From positions 186,001 to 250,000 of the forward strand of contig NGFI01000002.1 in assembly GCA_002215645.1 (NCBI GenBank): a stretch of 64,000 nucleotides of DNA. Reading direction: 5' to 3'. The notes beneath the pieces were generated by a model that was not told the DNA's origin, ran no database searches, and saw only the letters and a list, made by a program, of their open reading frames with translations. Each line of letters starts with the position of its first letter. Position 1 is the stretch's first letter. Made by a program: the position numbers and the translations under genes. Below are positions 34,968 through 45,000 of the stretch, piece after piece. Source of the DNA: Gemmatimonadetes bacterium 2013_60CM_65_52 (GTDB taxonomy: Bacteria > Gemmatimonadota > Gemmatimonadetes > Gemmatimonadales > Gemmatimonadaceae).

Positions 34968-36569
34968 CTACCTGCGCGCTGGTGGTTGCGGAGCCGCTGG
35001 CTTCTCCTTCGGCGCCTCGGCGTCGGCGAAGGACGTGTCGATGCCGCGCCCCTTGAGCGCCGCGGCAAACGCCGTTTTCTCCACGCACTTCTGATAGGCC
35101 TCCGCCGGCTCCGCCTGGCCGGAATCCACGAGATCCATCAGCGCATCGTTCAACGTCACCATGCCGAGGCGTTTGGACGTCTGCATCACCGAGGGGATCT
35201 GGAACGTCTTTCCTTCGCGGATGAGGTTCGTGATCGCCGGGATGCTGAGCAGCACCTCGCGCGCCGCCACACGGCCGCCGCCGATCTTCTTGCAGAGCGT
35301 CTGCGAGATGACACCCTTGAGCGATTCGGAGAGCATGACGCGGATCTGCGCCTGCCGGTCCGCCGGAAACTGATCGATGATGCGATCGATAGTGCTGGCC
35401 GCGGTGGTCGTGTGCAGCGTGCCGAACACGAGGTGCCCCGTCTCCGCCGTCTCGATCGCAATGGACACGGTCTCCAGGTCGCGGAGCTCGCCCACGAGGA
35501 TGATGTCGGGATCCTCGCGGAGCGCGGCGCGCAGCGCGCTCTTGAACGACTGCGTGTGCACGCCCACCTGCCGCTGCGTGATGATGCACTTCTTGTTGGG
35601 GTGCACGAACTCGATCGGATCCTCGATCGTGATGACGTGATCCGAGCGTGACCGGTTCACGAGATCGATGAGCGAGCAAAGCGTCGTCGACTTGCCGGAT
35701 CCGGTCGGTCCGGTGACGAGCACCAGGCCCTTGTTGAGCTGACAGAGCTTACGCACCTCGGGGCTGATGCCCATCTCCTCGACCGTGACGACCTTCGCCG
35801 GAATCTGGCGAAATACCGCGGCGGGGCCCCGCCGATCGCGCAGCGCGTTGGCACGAAAGCGGGCAAGCCCGGGAATCTCGTACGCGTAGTCGGTGTCGTT
35901 CGTCGACGCGTATTCCTCGCGGTTGCGCTCCGGCATGATGGATCGAAGCATCTCCTCGACCTCTTCCGGTTCCAGCGCGGGCTGATCCATGCGCGTCATT
36001 TCGCCGTGTTGCCGGATGAGCGGCGGTTCGCCGCAGCGCAGATGCAGATCGGACGCGCCCCGCTGGACCGTCGTGCGGAGCAGCGCATCGAGCATCGCGC
36101 GCGCCCGTTCGCTGCCCTCGAAGCTCGAGATGGCGTCTCCCGGCGAGCCGACTGACGTCCCGCGCGACGGCGTCGGAGTGGACGGCGGCGGTGCAGGCGG
36201 CACGGGCGCCTCGGCCTCCGCGGGTGTCGCGACGCGAAGATGGCTCGACCGCCGCTCGCGCTCACCCAGCTCGTCGACGGTGACCCGTGCGCGCCACCGC
36301 GTGCCTTCGCGCGCGGTCCGCACGGCGAATGCGCCGTCATCCGACGTGTAGGAGAACTCCGTTGGCCGTCCCGCATCCAGCGACGCCCTTGCGTCCGGCG
36401 GCGCGATCTCGCGCAGCAAGGCGACGACCTGCGGGCCGGTGAGCGGCGTCTTGGTCACCGGACGCGGCGCCCCACCGATCTCCAGCTCCGCGCGCTCTTC
36501 CTCGTCGAGCCGAAGCGCCGTTGCGCGCTGGCTCATCATGACGGACAACAGTCGATCGAGTTGAGCCAT
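34968..36569 (-). CDS. pilT: PilT twitching-motility ATPase with duplicated N-terminal domain
   Basis: A 533-residue protein, longer than the usual 345-370. Residues about 155-510 are a normal PilT: N-domain GASDLHLRCGEPPLIR, Walker A GPTGSGKST (287-295), acidic box EDPIEFVH, Walker B DIILVGELRD, His box TGHLVFGTLHT and the PilT motif AITNLIREGK. Residues 1-105 repeat the N-domain in degenerate form (LLSVMMSQRATALRL, FSYTSDDGAFAVRT). A Pro-rich linker (120-140) joins them. PilT retracts type IV pili from the cytosolic face of the inner membrane. No other pil genes are in the window. Confidence 0.9.
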   Translation of the reverse strand: MAQLDRLLSVMMSQRATALRLDEEERAELEIGGAPRPVTKTPLTGPQVVALLREIAPPDARASLDAGRPTEFSYTSDDGAFAVRTAREGTRWRARVTVDELGERERRSSHLRVATPAEAEAPVPPAPPPSTPTPSRGTSVGSPGDAISSFEGSERARAMLDALLRTTVQRGASDLHLRCGEPPLIRQHGEMTRMDQPALEPEEVEEMLRSIMPERNREEYASTNDTDYAYEIPGLARFRANALRDRRGPAAVFRQIPAKVVTVEEMGISPEVRKLCQLNKGLVLVTGPTGSGKSTTLCSLIDLVNRSRSDHVITIEDPIEFVHPNKKCIITQRQVGVHTQSFKSALRAALREDPDIILVGELRDLETVSIAIETAETGHLVFGTLHTTTAASTIDRIIDQFPADRQAQIRVMLSESLKGVISQTLCKKIGGGRVAAREVLLSIPAITNLIREGKTFQIPSVMQTSKRLGMVTLNDALMDLVDSGQAEPAEAYQKCVEKTAFAAALKGRGIDTSFADAEAPKEKPAAPQPPARR

Positions 36570-36572
36570 GCG

Positions 36573-37034
36573 TCAGGTGCTCGGCTTGGCGAAGGCGATG
36601 TGCGCGGTGCCGACGATGTGGAGCCGGTCGGCGGAGAACAACAGGAGAAAGTGCAAGGGATTCGTATTGAGAAAGTCCATGAGGCGCGGCCTGTCGGAAC
36701 GCACCTCCGGGAAGATCGAGCCGGTCAGCGTGCCAGCGCGCGTGAGTGTCAGCGTGATGTTCATGCCCACCAGCCCGGTTTCGGCCGCGTCGTCGCGGTC
36801 CGGAAGCTCGGTCGTGACGACGGCGATTTGCGACTTCTGCACGAGCACGAGCTCGCCCGACGCGAGCGCCAACGGAAGAAACGGATCGGGCTCGTTCAGG
36901 ACGTCGAACGGCTCCTCGGGGCCCGCTCGATAGCGCGCGAACGCCTGAAGAAAGACATCACCCGCCAGTTTGTCGCCGGACGCCAGCGTGAGCTCGACGC
37001 GACGCCGGACCTTTTCGATACGATAGTCGCTCAT
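36573..37034 (-). CDS. Conserved-looking cytosolic protein of unknown function (153 aa)
   Basis: A 153-residue protein without signal or membrane segment. It starts with beta-rich sequence (RRVELTLASGDKLAGDVFL), has an acidic middle and ends with DFLNTNPLHFLLLFSADRLHIVGTAHI, which reads like a small sensory or PilZ-like beta barrel; PilZ key residues (RxxxR, DxSxxG) are not visible. It precedes pilT by three bases on the same strand, so a link to pilus control is possible by context only. Confidence 0.6.
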   Translation of the reverse strand: MSDYRIEKVRRRVELTLASGDKLAGDVFLQAFARYRAGPEEPFDVLNEPDPFLPLALASGELVLVQKSQIAVVTTELPDRDDAAETGLVGMNITLTLTRAGTLTGSIFPEVRSDRPRLMDFLNTNPLHFLLLFSADRLHIVGTAHIAFAKPST

Positions 37035-37119
37035 GGTGCAGGAGTGTCGGCGTCAGCCAGCGCGCAGTCAAGCGCGTCCACAGTGGCGTCGGGCGCGCGA
37101 ACCTCGTTACGTTCCCGCC

Positions 37120-38448
37120 GTGCTGGCACGTGTGTTGGCCATCGTCGCGTTGCTCGCCCTGAACGGATTCTTCGTCGCGGCGGAGTTCTCTGTCGTCCGG
37201 TCCCGCCGCTCGCGTCTCGAGGCGATGGCGCGCGCCGGCGACACAAAGGCGAGACTGGTGTTGCGTGCGTCCGGCCGGCTTGCCCGGCTCCTCTCGGCAA
37301 GTCAGTTCGGCATAACTCTCTCCAGTATCGGCATCGGCGCCTTGGCGGAGGAGGCCCTCTCCGCCCGCTTTGCCCAGGCCTTCACCTACCTGCCTCTCCC
37401 CCTCCAGCTCGGCGCCCGGGCTGGATTCGGAACGGCGTGCGCCCTGGCCGTCGTGACGTACGGGCACGTGGTGTTCGGCGAGCTCGCGCCGCGCGGCGCC
37501 ACCATCAACAATCCCGAGCGGATGTCCCGCTGGCTCGTGCCGCCGCTCGTGGCCTTTGCGTGGCTGACCCAGCCGTTCACATGGCTGCTCAGCCGCTCAG
37601 CCGAGCTGGTGCTGCGCCCCTTCGGCCTCCGTCCCGGGGATCCGGAGGAGAACGTCCACTCGGCCGACGAGCTACGCATCATCGTGGAGCAGAGCCAGGA
37701 GGGCGGAGTCCTCGAGCGGCAGGACGCCGCACTGATCGAGGGCGTGTTCGAGTTCTCCGAGAAGAACGCGCGGGAAGTGATGACTCCACGCACGGCCATC
37801 GACGCGCTCGATCTCGAGACGTCGCTCGACGACGCGCTCGCCCACGTGATCGAGACGCAACGGTCCCGCTACCCCGTGTACGACGAGTCCATCGACAACA
37901 TCGTCGGACTCGTGCTCGCGAAGGATCTGCTGCCCATTGCGCGCGACCGCCCGCGATCGTTCACGGTGCAGGGCATCATGCGACCCGTCCACGTCGTGCC
38001 TGGCTCGCGGGAGGTGGAAGAAGTCCTCGCGGACTTCAAGCGTCTCAAGGTCCACATGGCGGTGGTTCTCGACGAGTACGGCGGCACGGCAGGCATCGTG
38101 ACCATGGAGGACCTGCTCGAGGAAATCGTCGGGGAGATCCTGGACGAGCACGACGAGGCCGAACAACCCCTTCCCGCCTCGCCGAACGCCGACGTCCTCC
38201 TGCCCGGCTCGACGAACGTCAGGGAGCTCAACGAGCGCTTCGGACTCGACGTTCCCGAGGGCGAGTTCACCACCGTCGGCGGCTACATCTTCGGCGCCCT
38301 CGGCCGCGTCCCCGTGCCGGGCGATCGCGTGACCGCGTCGCACGCCGTATTCACGGTCCGCTCGATGGCCGGCCGGCGCATCGAAACGTTGGCCGTGGAC
38401 CTCCACTCGGTGGGCGACCGGCGCGAAGCGCTCCGCAGCGGTCAGTGA
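37120..38448 (+). CDS. CorC/HlyC family CNNM-CBS membrane protein
   Basis: A 442-residue protein. DUF21/CNNM region (about 1-170): [39 protein letters not shown] and VVFGELAPR are family signatures, with three or four membrane spans. Two CBS domains follow (about 190-320; [58 protein letters not shown]), then a CorC_HlyC domain (350-430). Family members are linked to Mg2+/Co2+ homeostasis. The start is taken as GTG at 37120, just before the hydrophobic segment; the upstream ORF part is basic and unlikely. Confidence 0.88.
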   Translation: MLARVLAIVALLALNGFFVAAEFSVVRSRRSRLEAMARAGDTKARLVLRASGRLARLLSASQFGITLSSIGIGALAEEALSARFAQAFTYLPLPLQLGARAGFGTACALAVVTYGHVVFGELAPRGATINNPERMSRWLVPPLVAFAWLTQPFTWLLSRSAELVLRPFGLRPGDPEENVHSADELRIIVEQSQEGGVLERQDAALIEGVFEFSEKNAREVMTPRTAIDALDLETSLDDALAHVIETQRSRYPVYDESIDNIVGLVLAKDLLPIARDRPRSFTVQGIMRPVHVVPGSREVEEVLADFKRLKVHMAVVLDEYGGTAGIVTMEDLLEEIVGEILDEHDEAEQPLPASPNADVLLPGSTNVRELNERFGLDVPEGEFTTVGGYIFGALGRVPVPGDRVTASHAVFTVRSMAGRRIETLAVDLHSVGDRREALRSGQ

Positions 38449-39353
38449 TGTTGCCCGATACGCGAGGCGATCTTCGCGCATAGGGCGATTGCCTCCATCA
38501 TGCTCGAGGGATCGGCGATGCCCTTCCCCGCAATGTCGAGGGCCGTTCCGTGATCCGGCGAGGTGCGCGGAAAAGGAAGGCCGAGCGTGACGTTCACCGC
38601 CGAGCCGAACGAGGCCACCTTGATGGCGGTCATTCCGACGTCGTGATACGGCGCGATGACGGCGTCGAACGCGCCGCGCATGGCGCGCACGAACACCGTG
38701 TCGGCGGGAAACGGGCCGGCGATGTCCGCGGCGCGAGCCGCGGGCCCGAGCACCGCGTCATCCTCGCTGCCGAATCGGCCGCCGTCGCCGGCGTGCGGAT
38801 TGAGCGCGCAGAGCGCAATACGTGGAGACTCGATGGAGAACCACTCGCGGAGGCCGTCACGCGTGACGGACGCGGCCGTCGCAATCGCCTCCGCGGTCAC
38901 CGCCGTGGGAACGTCGCGCAACGCGAGGTGCGTCGTCGCAAGCACGACGCGCAGCGGATTCGTCGTGCCAGGCGCCGGCCGCGACGCGGCGAGCATCATG
39001 GCGACCTTTCGCCCCGTGCGCGCGGCAAAGAGCTCGGTATGGCCCGGAAAGTCGAAGCCTCCCGCGAGGAGGGCGCGCTTGTCCAGCGGCGCCGTCACGA
39101 CACCGTCCACGTCGCCGCGCATCGCCAGCTCGATGGCGCGATCCACCGCCTGACCCGCCAGGCGGCCCGCATGTGCGGCTGGTGAGCCGCGCTTCCACAC
39201 TCCCACCGCCTCATCGACCGCGACGCCGGTTCCTTCCGCCCCGACGATCACGAGGTCCGCGCCCGCGTCGCGCGCGCGTGCCGCCGCAACGATCTCAGGA
39301 CCAATGCCGCGGGGATCGCCGAGCGTGACGGCGAGCCGGGCGCGCGAGCGCAT
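38442..39353 (-). CDS. pdxA: 4-hydroxythreonine-4-phosphate dehydrogenase (PdxA)
   Basis: A 303-residue enzyme of de novo pyridoxal 5'-phosphate synthesis (deoxyxylulose 5-phosphate dependent route). It oxidises 4-phosphohydroxythreonine with NAD. Family motifs are GDPRGIGPE at 12-20, VTAPLDKRAL, FPGHTELFA, ALNPHAGDGGRFG, APYHDVGMTAIK and TSPDHGTALDIAGKG; the three metal His residues of the family fall in these. Slightly shorter than E. coli PdxA (329). It lies 11 bases after surA on the same strand, as in the classic surA-pdxA order, and overlaps the CorC gene end. Confidence 0.95.
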   Translation of the reverse strand: MRSRARLAVTLGDPRGIGPEIVAAARARDAGADLVIVGAEGTGVAVDEAVGVWKRGSPAAHAGRLAGQAVDRAIELAMRGDVDGVVTAPLDKRALLAGGFDFPGHTELFAARTGRKVAMMLAASRPAPGTTNPLRVVLATTHLALRDVPTAVTAEAIATAASVTRDGLREWFSIESPRIALCALNPHAGDGGRFGSEDDAVLGPAARAADIAGPFPADTVFVRAMRGAFDAVIAPYHDVGMTAIKVASFGSAVNVTLGLPFPRTSPDHGTALDIAGKGIADPSSMMEAIALCAKIASRIGQHH

Positions 39354-39364
39354 CGGCGTGCGTG

Positions 39365-40759
39365 TCAGGGCGTAGTCGGCGGCGGCGCCATGACCAGAGC
39401 GTCGTCGCGGATGGAGACGTAGGTTCCCTTGCGCAGCGACTCCATCAGCCGGTGCACACCGCCTTCTTCCGCGAGCCGCGCACGGAATTTCTCCTTGACG
39501 TCGGCCAGGGTGAGCTCGCCGCCCTCTTCCATCGCGACGATCTGCGCAACCACGAACTTCGTGGGCACGTTCGCGTTGCCGGGAATCGGGAAGACGACGA
39601 CGTCGCGCGGCGCCTTGCCGCCGAACCCTTGTTGGTACGGCGTGGGCAACTGCGCCCGGGGATACGGCGTGAGCAGTGACGTCTCCTCGCCGCTCTTGAA
39701 GTCGTGGTGTGCCTTCGCGAGCGAATCGAACGGTGCGCCAGCACGCAACGCGAGGGCGACGCTATCGGCCTCGCGCTGCGCGGCCGCCACGTCGAGCGAA
39801 TCGATCTTCGGCGAGATGAGGATGTGCCGCGCCTTCACCTCGGACGGACTCGCACGGTCGACGCGGATGATGTGATAGCCGAACGCCGTCTCGACGACCG
39901 GACTCAGCTGTCCGGGCGGGAGCGAGAACATCCAGCGGTCGAACTCCGGCACCATCTTGCCGCGCCGGTTCCACCCGAGATCTCCGCCGTTGTCCTTGGT
40001 GCCCGGATCCGCCGATTCGCGCTTGGCGAGCTTCTCGAATTCCGCGCCGTTGTTCAACTCCACCAGCAGTGATTCCGCGCGGGCGCGCGCCGCCTCGCGC
40101 GATTTCGGCGAGGGATGCGGCGCCACGATGATCTGCTTCCACGCCACCGTGGACTCGCGCCTCGGCAGCGTCGCCTTGTTGCGCTCGAAGGATTCGGCGA
40201 CCTCGGCGTCGGTGATGTTGGCCTGCGCGATCTTGCCCTCTTCACGCAGCTTGCGGATGGTGCGCGTGATGGTCTCGTTGCGCTTGATCTCGTCCGTCAG
40301 AAAGCGGCGGTATTCCTCCGGCGTGCCATAGCCCGCCTTGCCGAGCTCCGAGCGGAACTCCGCGTCGCTCGAGAAGCGCTTGCGGATGTCCTTGAATTGC
40401 TTGTCGACGGTGCTGGTGACGTCCGCATCCGGGACTTCGATCTTGACATCCTTGGCCTTCTGGAGCAGCAGCTCCTCGTCCACGAGCTCGTTGACGATCG
40501 CCTTGACGAAAGTGCGGAAGGCGGCGCTGTCCGTGGGCACGGTGATGCCGCTCTGGCGCTTCTGGATGATCCGCTCCTGTAGGCCGGACTGCGTAATGAC
40601 GACGTCGCCGACGACCGCGACGATCCGGTCCAGGGGGAGCGGACGCGCCTGCGCATCGCTTTTCTGAAGAGCCAGCGGCGCGGCGGGCGCCTGGGCGTGG
40701 AGGCCGAAGGGGGCGAGGACGAGGAGCGCCGAGGCGGCGGATCGGGCAGAGAGACGCAT
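39365..40759 (-). CDS. surA: SurA-like periplasmic peptidyl-prolyl isomerase
   Basis: A 464-residue chaperone/isomerase. A signal peptide (about 1-23, FGLHAQ) precedes the SurA N-domain (DRIVAVVGDVVITQSGLQERI; FVKAIVNELVDEELLLQKA) and two parvulin modules. The first is intact (GGDLGWNRRGKMVPEFDRWMF...FGYHIIRVD); the second, near KARHILISPK, is degenerate. It escorts outer-membrane proteins through the periplasm. The ATG at 40759 gives a proper signal; the frame is open 14 codons more without need. It is coupled to pdxA as in enterobacteria, giving confidence in the name. Confidence 0.88.
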   Translation of the reverse strand: MRLSARSAASALLVLAPFGLHAQAPAAPLALQKSDAQARPLPLDRIVAVVGDVVITQSGLQERIIQKRQSGITVPTDSAAFRTFVKAIVNELVDEELLLQKAKDVKIEVPDADVTSTVDKQFKDIRKRFSSDAEFRSELGKAGYGTPEEYRRFLTDEIKRNETITRTIRKLREEGKIAQANITDAEVAESFERNKATLPRRESTVAWKQIIVAPHPSPKSREAARARAESLLVELNNGAEFEKLAKRESADPGTKDNGGDLGWNRRGKMVPEFDRWMFSLPPGQLSPVVETAFGYHIIRVDRASPSEVKARHILISPKIDSLDVAAAQREADSVALALRAGAPFDSLAKAHHDFKSGEETSLLTPYPRAQLPTPYQQGFGGKAPRDVVVFPIPGNANVPTKFVVAQIVAMEEGGELTLADVKEKFRARLAEEGGVHRLMESLRKGTYVSIRDDALVMAPPPTTP

Positions 40760-41159
40760 GGCGCAGAAGTATAAGGATGTGGTGGTGGGGTCGCGCACCA
40801 AGTTGGTACCCGCTCGATGCGATGGCGTTTCCGCGGATTTCTAGCGAGATAGGCAAGTGCACTGGCGTTGCATTCTGCCATAATTACCGCACCATGCAAG
40901 TGTGCATAGTATTGCAACATCTGTCAAACGTACTAGGACATCGAGGCCACATTTACCGAGATGACTGATTCGTCCGACATGAGAGCGGACATATTGTCGT
41001 CATATTGACCGCGCCTACGGTGGCCCCGGCATTGCTTTGACACCTCGCATCGCAGACCAGTAGTTGCGTCTCGCCAGCAACGAGACCGGCCGCTTGGCGA
41101 GGGTGCCAACGGTGTACCGCTCTTCTCTCTCTCCGAGCCCAGCGCTCGAGGACCTCCGT
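40760..41159. other. Intergenic region with divergent promoters and repeated motif
   Basis: A 400-base stretch without a supported gene, less GC-rich than its surroundings. It should hold the surA promoter (minus) and the lipoprotein promoter (plus). TTGACA at 41037-41042 is a good -35 with a weak -10 (GTAGTT, 41060-41065), about 95 bases before the lipoprotein start. GCAAGTG-N8-TTGCA (40853-40872) and GCAAGTG-N9-TTGCA (40896-40916) form an imperfect direct repeat, and ATGCA-AGTG-TGCAT (40894-40907) is an inverted repeat within it. Confidence 0.45.
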
Positions 41160-41825
41160 ATGCGCAAGCCGATGCTGGCACGCTCCACTGCCGCGCGACT
41201 CGCCCTGCTCTGCACCGTGGCGGTACTGCTCGGTGCGTGCGGGGAGAGTAACACCGCGCCGAGCGCTCGCCGGTCGACCACCCCCGAAGCCACGTCGATG
41301 TTCGTGCCCGACGCGGCGAGCAAGGCGCTCTTCGGTGTGGCCGATGGTACGTACGTCGTCACGTTCGACCCGAAAAAGGACCAGGCGTTCTACCTGGGAC
41401 CCAATCACCTCAACATGCCGGCGAACTCCGTCTGCAATCTGTTGACGTCGGGTTACGGATCGCAGTACTGGGATGCCCCCTGCACGCCGCAGACACAGCA
41501 TGTGACGCTCACCGTCACCATCAAGAACGCCGCGTCGGACCACCCGTCGGTGGAGTTCCAGCCCGCGATGCGGTTCAACCCCGCCAAGGTCGTGCAGTTG
41601 TTCATGTACGTCCCGAACGCAACGCTGCAGGACGCCTCGAACTGGCTGATGCTGTACTGCCCAACGGGCTCCGCCACGTGCGTCGACGAGTCCAAGACCG
41701 ATCCGAGCCTCACGTCATACGTGGATCGCTCGGCAAACGTCGTGTTCCGCCGGATCAAGCACTTCAGTGGCTACGTCATCACTGGGTACACTGATACGCC
41801 GCCGGACGACCTCGTCCTTCCCTGA
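41160..41825 (+). CDS. Lipoprotein of unknown function (221 aa)
   Basis: A 221-residue lipoprotein with lipobox VLLGAC (Cys27) followed by GESNTAPSARR. The mature part is beta-rich with several Cys and aromatic residues (NSVCNLLTSGYG, LMLYCPTGSATC) and ends RIKHFSGYVITGYT. The ATG at 41160 follows GAGGAC; the frame is open upstream with no better site. No family is recognised; exported proteins ending in an HFSGY motif are common in this style of genome. A small ORF and a terminator follow. Confidence 0.65.
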   Translation: MRKPMLARSTAARLALLCTVAVLLGACGESNTAPSARRSTTPEATSMFVPDAASKALFGVADGTYVVTFDPKKDQAFYLGPNHLNMPANSVCNLLTSGYGSQYWDAPCTPQTQHVTLTVTIKNAASDHPSVEFQPAMRFNPAKVVQLFMYVPNATLQDASNWLMLYCPTGSATCVDESKTDPSLTSYVDRSANVVFRRIKHFSGYVITGYTDTPPDDLVLP

Positions 41826-41876
41826 CTCATCGGACCGTATGGCGCCACCAAGGCGCCCCACCACGTGGAGACTCCA

Positions 41877-41963
41877 ATGCAACAGGTAAAACTCACCACG
41901 CAGAGGGCCGATGACGCGCGGATCGTGCTGCGGACATCCGGCTACATCATCGCCTCTAGCTGA
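41877..41963 (+). CDS. Possible 28-residue peptide ORF
   Basis: ATG at 41877 behind GGAG (five to eight bases upstream) opens a 28-codon frame beginning MQQVKLTTQ and ending TSGYIIASS, TGA at 41963, eight bases before a strong terminator. The end resembles the C-terminus of the preceding lipoprotein (FSGYVITGY), so it may be a gene remnant as easily as a real peptide. There is no membrane segment or leader motif. Confidence 0.35.
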   Translation: MQQVKLTTQRADDARIVLRTSGYIIASS

Positions 41964-41970
41964 GCTCTTA

Positions 41971-42006
41971 GACGGCCGGCCCCACACGGGACCGGCCGTC
42001 GCTCTT
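41971..42006 (+). terminator. Rho-independent terminator after the lipoprotein/peptide unit
   Basis: GACGGCCGGCCCC (41971-41983) pairs with GGGACCGGCCGTC (41988-42000) across loop ACAC with a single mismatch, giving a 13-bp GC-rich stem. The T tract is short (GCTCTTT). It insulates the lipoprotein transcript from the megaprotein gene starting at 42084. Confidence 0.72.
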
Positions 42007-42083
42007 TGGGACGGGGTTGCGGTTTCGCGGCCCCGGCGTCACTTCAATACGAGCTTCGAGTGTCGCCTACCGCAGTAACATCG

Positions 42084-45000
42084 ATGACCGACAGTAGCGC
42101 GCCGACGCGCCACCTGAGACTTCTGGATGCGCCCGCGAGGGGCGCCACCACGAGTACGCTCATCGAGGAGGCACGAGCGCTGGACAAGCTCGGCCACCGC
42201 GCTGAAGCCCGCGCGCTGTACGAGGCCGCGCTCCGCTCGCTCGCCGCCCCGTCGCCATCGATGGCGTCGATGTTGATGCGGTGGATCGCGCGGACGTACG
42301 AGGTGGACGCCGATTACCGCGCCGCCGAGGACTGCGCCACCGCGGCGGTGGCCGCCGCCGAGGTCGCAGAGGACCGCAACGCGCTCGGCCACGCGCTCAA
42401 CGTGCTCGCTGCCGTCCGCTGGCGGCAAGGCGACCTCGATCACGCCGCACAGCTTTTCCAGGAAGCGCTCGAGCGCGGCACCACGACCACCGACCCGCGG
42501 CTCCAGGTGGACGTGATGACCAACCTCGGCACGATGGCGGGCATTCGCGGAGACTTCCGCGAGGCGCTCCGTTTCTTCCAGGAGGCATTGTCGCACGGAC
42601 GCCTCCACTCGCTTCTCGACAACATCGTCATCGCGCTCAACAACCTCGGCATCACCAACATGGCGCTCGGCCGGCACGATGCGGCGGAGGATACGTTCGC
42701 CGAAGCGCTGACGATCGCCGATGCCCTGGGCGGTATGTCGACGCGCGTGCAACTCGAGGTGAACATCGCGGCGCTGCAGATCGAGAAGCACAACTTCGAG
42801 GAGGCCAAGCGCCGCTGCGACCGCGCGATGGCGCTGGCCGGCCACCTCGACGACGCGCGCGCCAACGGCGAGGCATCCAAGATCTACGGCGTCATCGCGC
42901 GCGAAACGGGCGACCTCGCGGCCGCGGAAAAGCACCTGGCAGCGGCGCGCGACATGGCGAGTGCCGCGAAGGACCTTGCTCTGGAGGGCAGCGCGAACCG
43001 CGAGCTGGCGGAGCTGTATGGGCGCCTTGGCCGCAACCGCGAGACGCTCCAGGCGCTGAACCGCGCCCATGGCTGTTTCACGCAGCTGCGGTCGCGGCAC
43101 GAGCTCGCCGACGTCGGCCGCCGCATGGCGCGCCTCGAGGGCGACTTCCTGGACGTCGTGCGCAAGTGGGGCGAGTCCATCGAATCCAAGGACCAGCATA
43201 CGCAGGGTCATTGCGAGCGCGTCGCCGATCTCGCGGGGGCGCTCGCGGCGCGCGCGGGACTCGACGAGCCCTCGCTGTTCTGGTTCCGCATCGGCGCACT
43301 GCTGCACGACGTGGGCAAACTGATCGTGCCCGCCGAAGTGCTGAACAAGCCCGGCAAGCTCACCGAGGAGGAGTGGGCACTCGTACGACAGCATCCCGCG
43401 GCCGGCGAGCAGCTCCTCGCCGACGTGCAGTTCCCCTGGGACGTGGCGCCGATGGTGCGCAGCCACCACGAGCGGTGGGATGGACACGGCTACCCCGACG
43501 GTCTCACGGGCGAGCGCATTCCGTTGCCCGCGCGCATTCTCTGTATCGCGGACGTATACGACGCGCTCACCACGCAGCGCAGCTACAAGCGCGCCTTCAC
43601 GCAGATCGAGGCCATCGAGATCATGCGGCGCGAGGTCGGACGTCAATTCGATCCCGCGCTGTTCGCGCGTTTCGAGGAGCTCGTGCGCCGCGGCACGGTG
43701 AACGCGCCCTCCGCCGCGCAGCGCGGCACACCGATGCGAAAGTCCGGCACCCAGCCGAAGGTCACCATCTCCGAGGAAGACGATCTCACGGGCGCGCTCG
43801 TGCGGCGGGCGTTCGTGGATGTGACGTCGGCGGTGCTCGCCGAGCGCAGGCGGGGTGGAGCGATCGTCTCGCTGCTCGTGATCGACGTGGACCAGTTCAA
43901 GAACGTGAACGACACGTACGGCCACCTCGCCGGCGACGACGCGCTTCGGCTGGTCGCCGGCATCATGCGCGACGCGGCGCGCCCCGGGCAATACGTCGGC
44001 CGGTATGCGGGTGACGAGTTCGTCATGCTGCTGCCCGGCCTCGACACCGACAGCGCGGGTGTCATCGCGGAAGAAATCCGCCGCTCGGTCGCAACGATGA
44101 GCATTCCGCTCCGCGAGGGCCCCGACCAGCGGATGTCCGTGACCCTTTCCATAGGCGTGGCCGCCGCGCCGGACCACGGAGATTCGTTCGAGGCGTTGTT
44201 TACAACGGCGGACCGCGCCCTCTTCGAGTCCAAGCGCGAGGGGCGCGATCGGGTGACACTCGCCGGCGCGTCGAAGAGCGCAACGCCACAGTTGCTCTTC
44301 AACCGCTTCGTGGGGCGCGCCCGGGAGATGCGCTCGCTGGTGACCGCGCTCGACAACAGCGTGCACGGACAGCCTCAGACGCGCGTGCTCACCGGCGAGG
44401 CGGGCGTGGGCAAGTCGTCGCTCGTGCGCCAGCTCCTGCCCGAAGCGCGGCTGCGCGGCACCGCGGTGGTGACGGGACGCGCGCTCGAGAGCGAGACGCG
44501 GATGCCGTTCGGTCCATGGAAGGAATTGCTCGCCGGCATCCACGAGCTGGGACTGGCCCCGACTCGCTCGTGGCCGCTACTGTCACGCCTCGTTCCGTCA
44601 CTGCGCGAGACGGGGCGCGCTTCCACCACGGAGCCGAATGCGGAGTCCGTGCAGGCGACGCTCGTCCGCCAGGAGATCGTCGCGTTCCTGCGTGCTGCCA
44701 GCGAAGCGCGGCCGCTTCTGCTCGTGCTCGAGGACATGCACTGGAGCGACACGGCGAGCTGGGATACGCTCGAATTTCTCCTCGCGCAGTTGACGACGGA
44801 ACGGATCTGCATCGCGTGCACCGTGCGCATGGAGGAGGCTGCGTACGGGCCCGTGCGCGAGCGCCGGCAGCGCCTCACCCGCGACGAGCGTGTTCGCGAG
44901 CTCCGGCTCGAGCGGCTCACGCCGCCGGAAGTCGCCGAGTGGCTCCAGAGCGCCCTGCACCGCACCGAGCTGGGCGACGACCTGCTGGACTTCGTGTTGC

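Noticed and set aside
42006-42083. Upstream start for the megaprotein
   Set aside because: It begins at the very end of the terminator at 41971-42006; residues before 42084 do not look like coding sequence.
42039-44543. 834-codon open frame on the minus strand opposite the megaprotein
   Set aside because: It is a shadow of the high-GC megaprotein frame: composition is Arg/Ala/His-rich with no domain, while the plus strand has clear catalytic motifs throughout.
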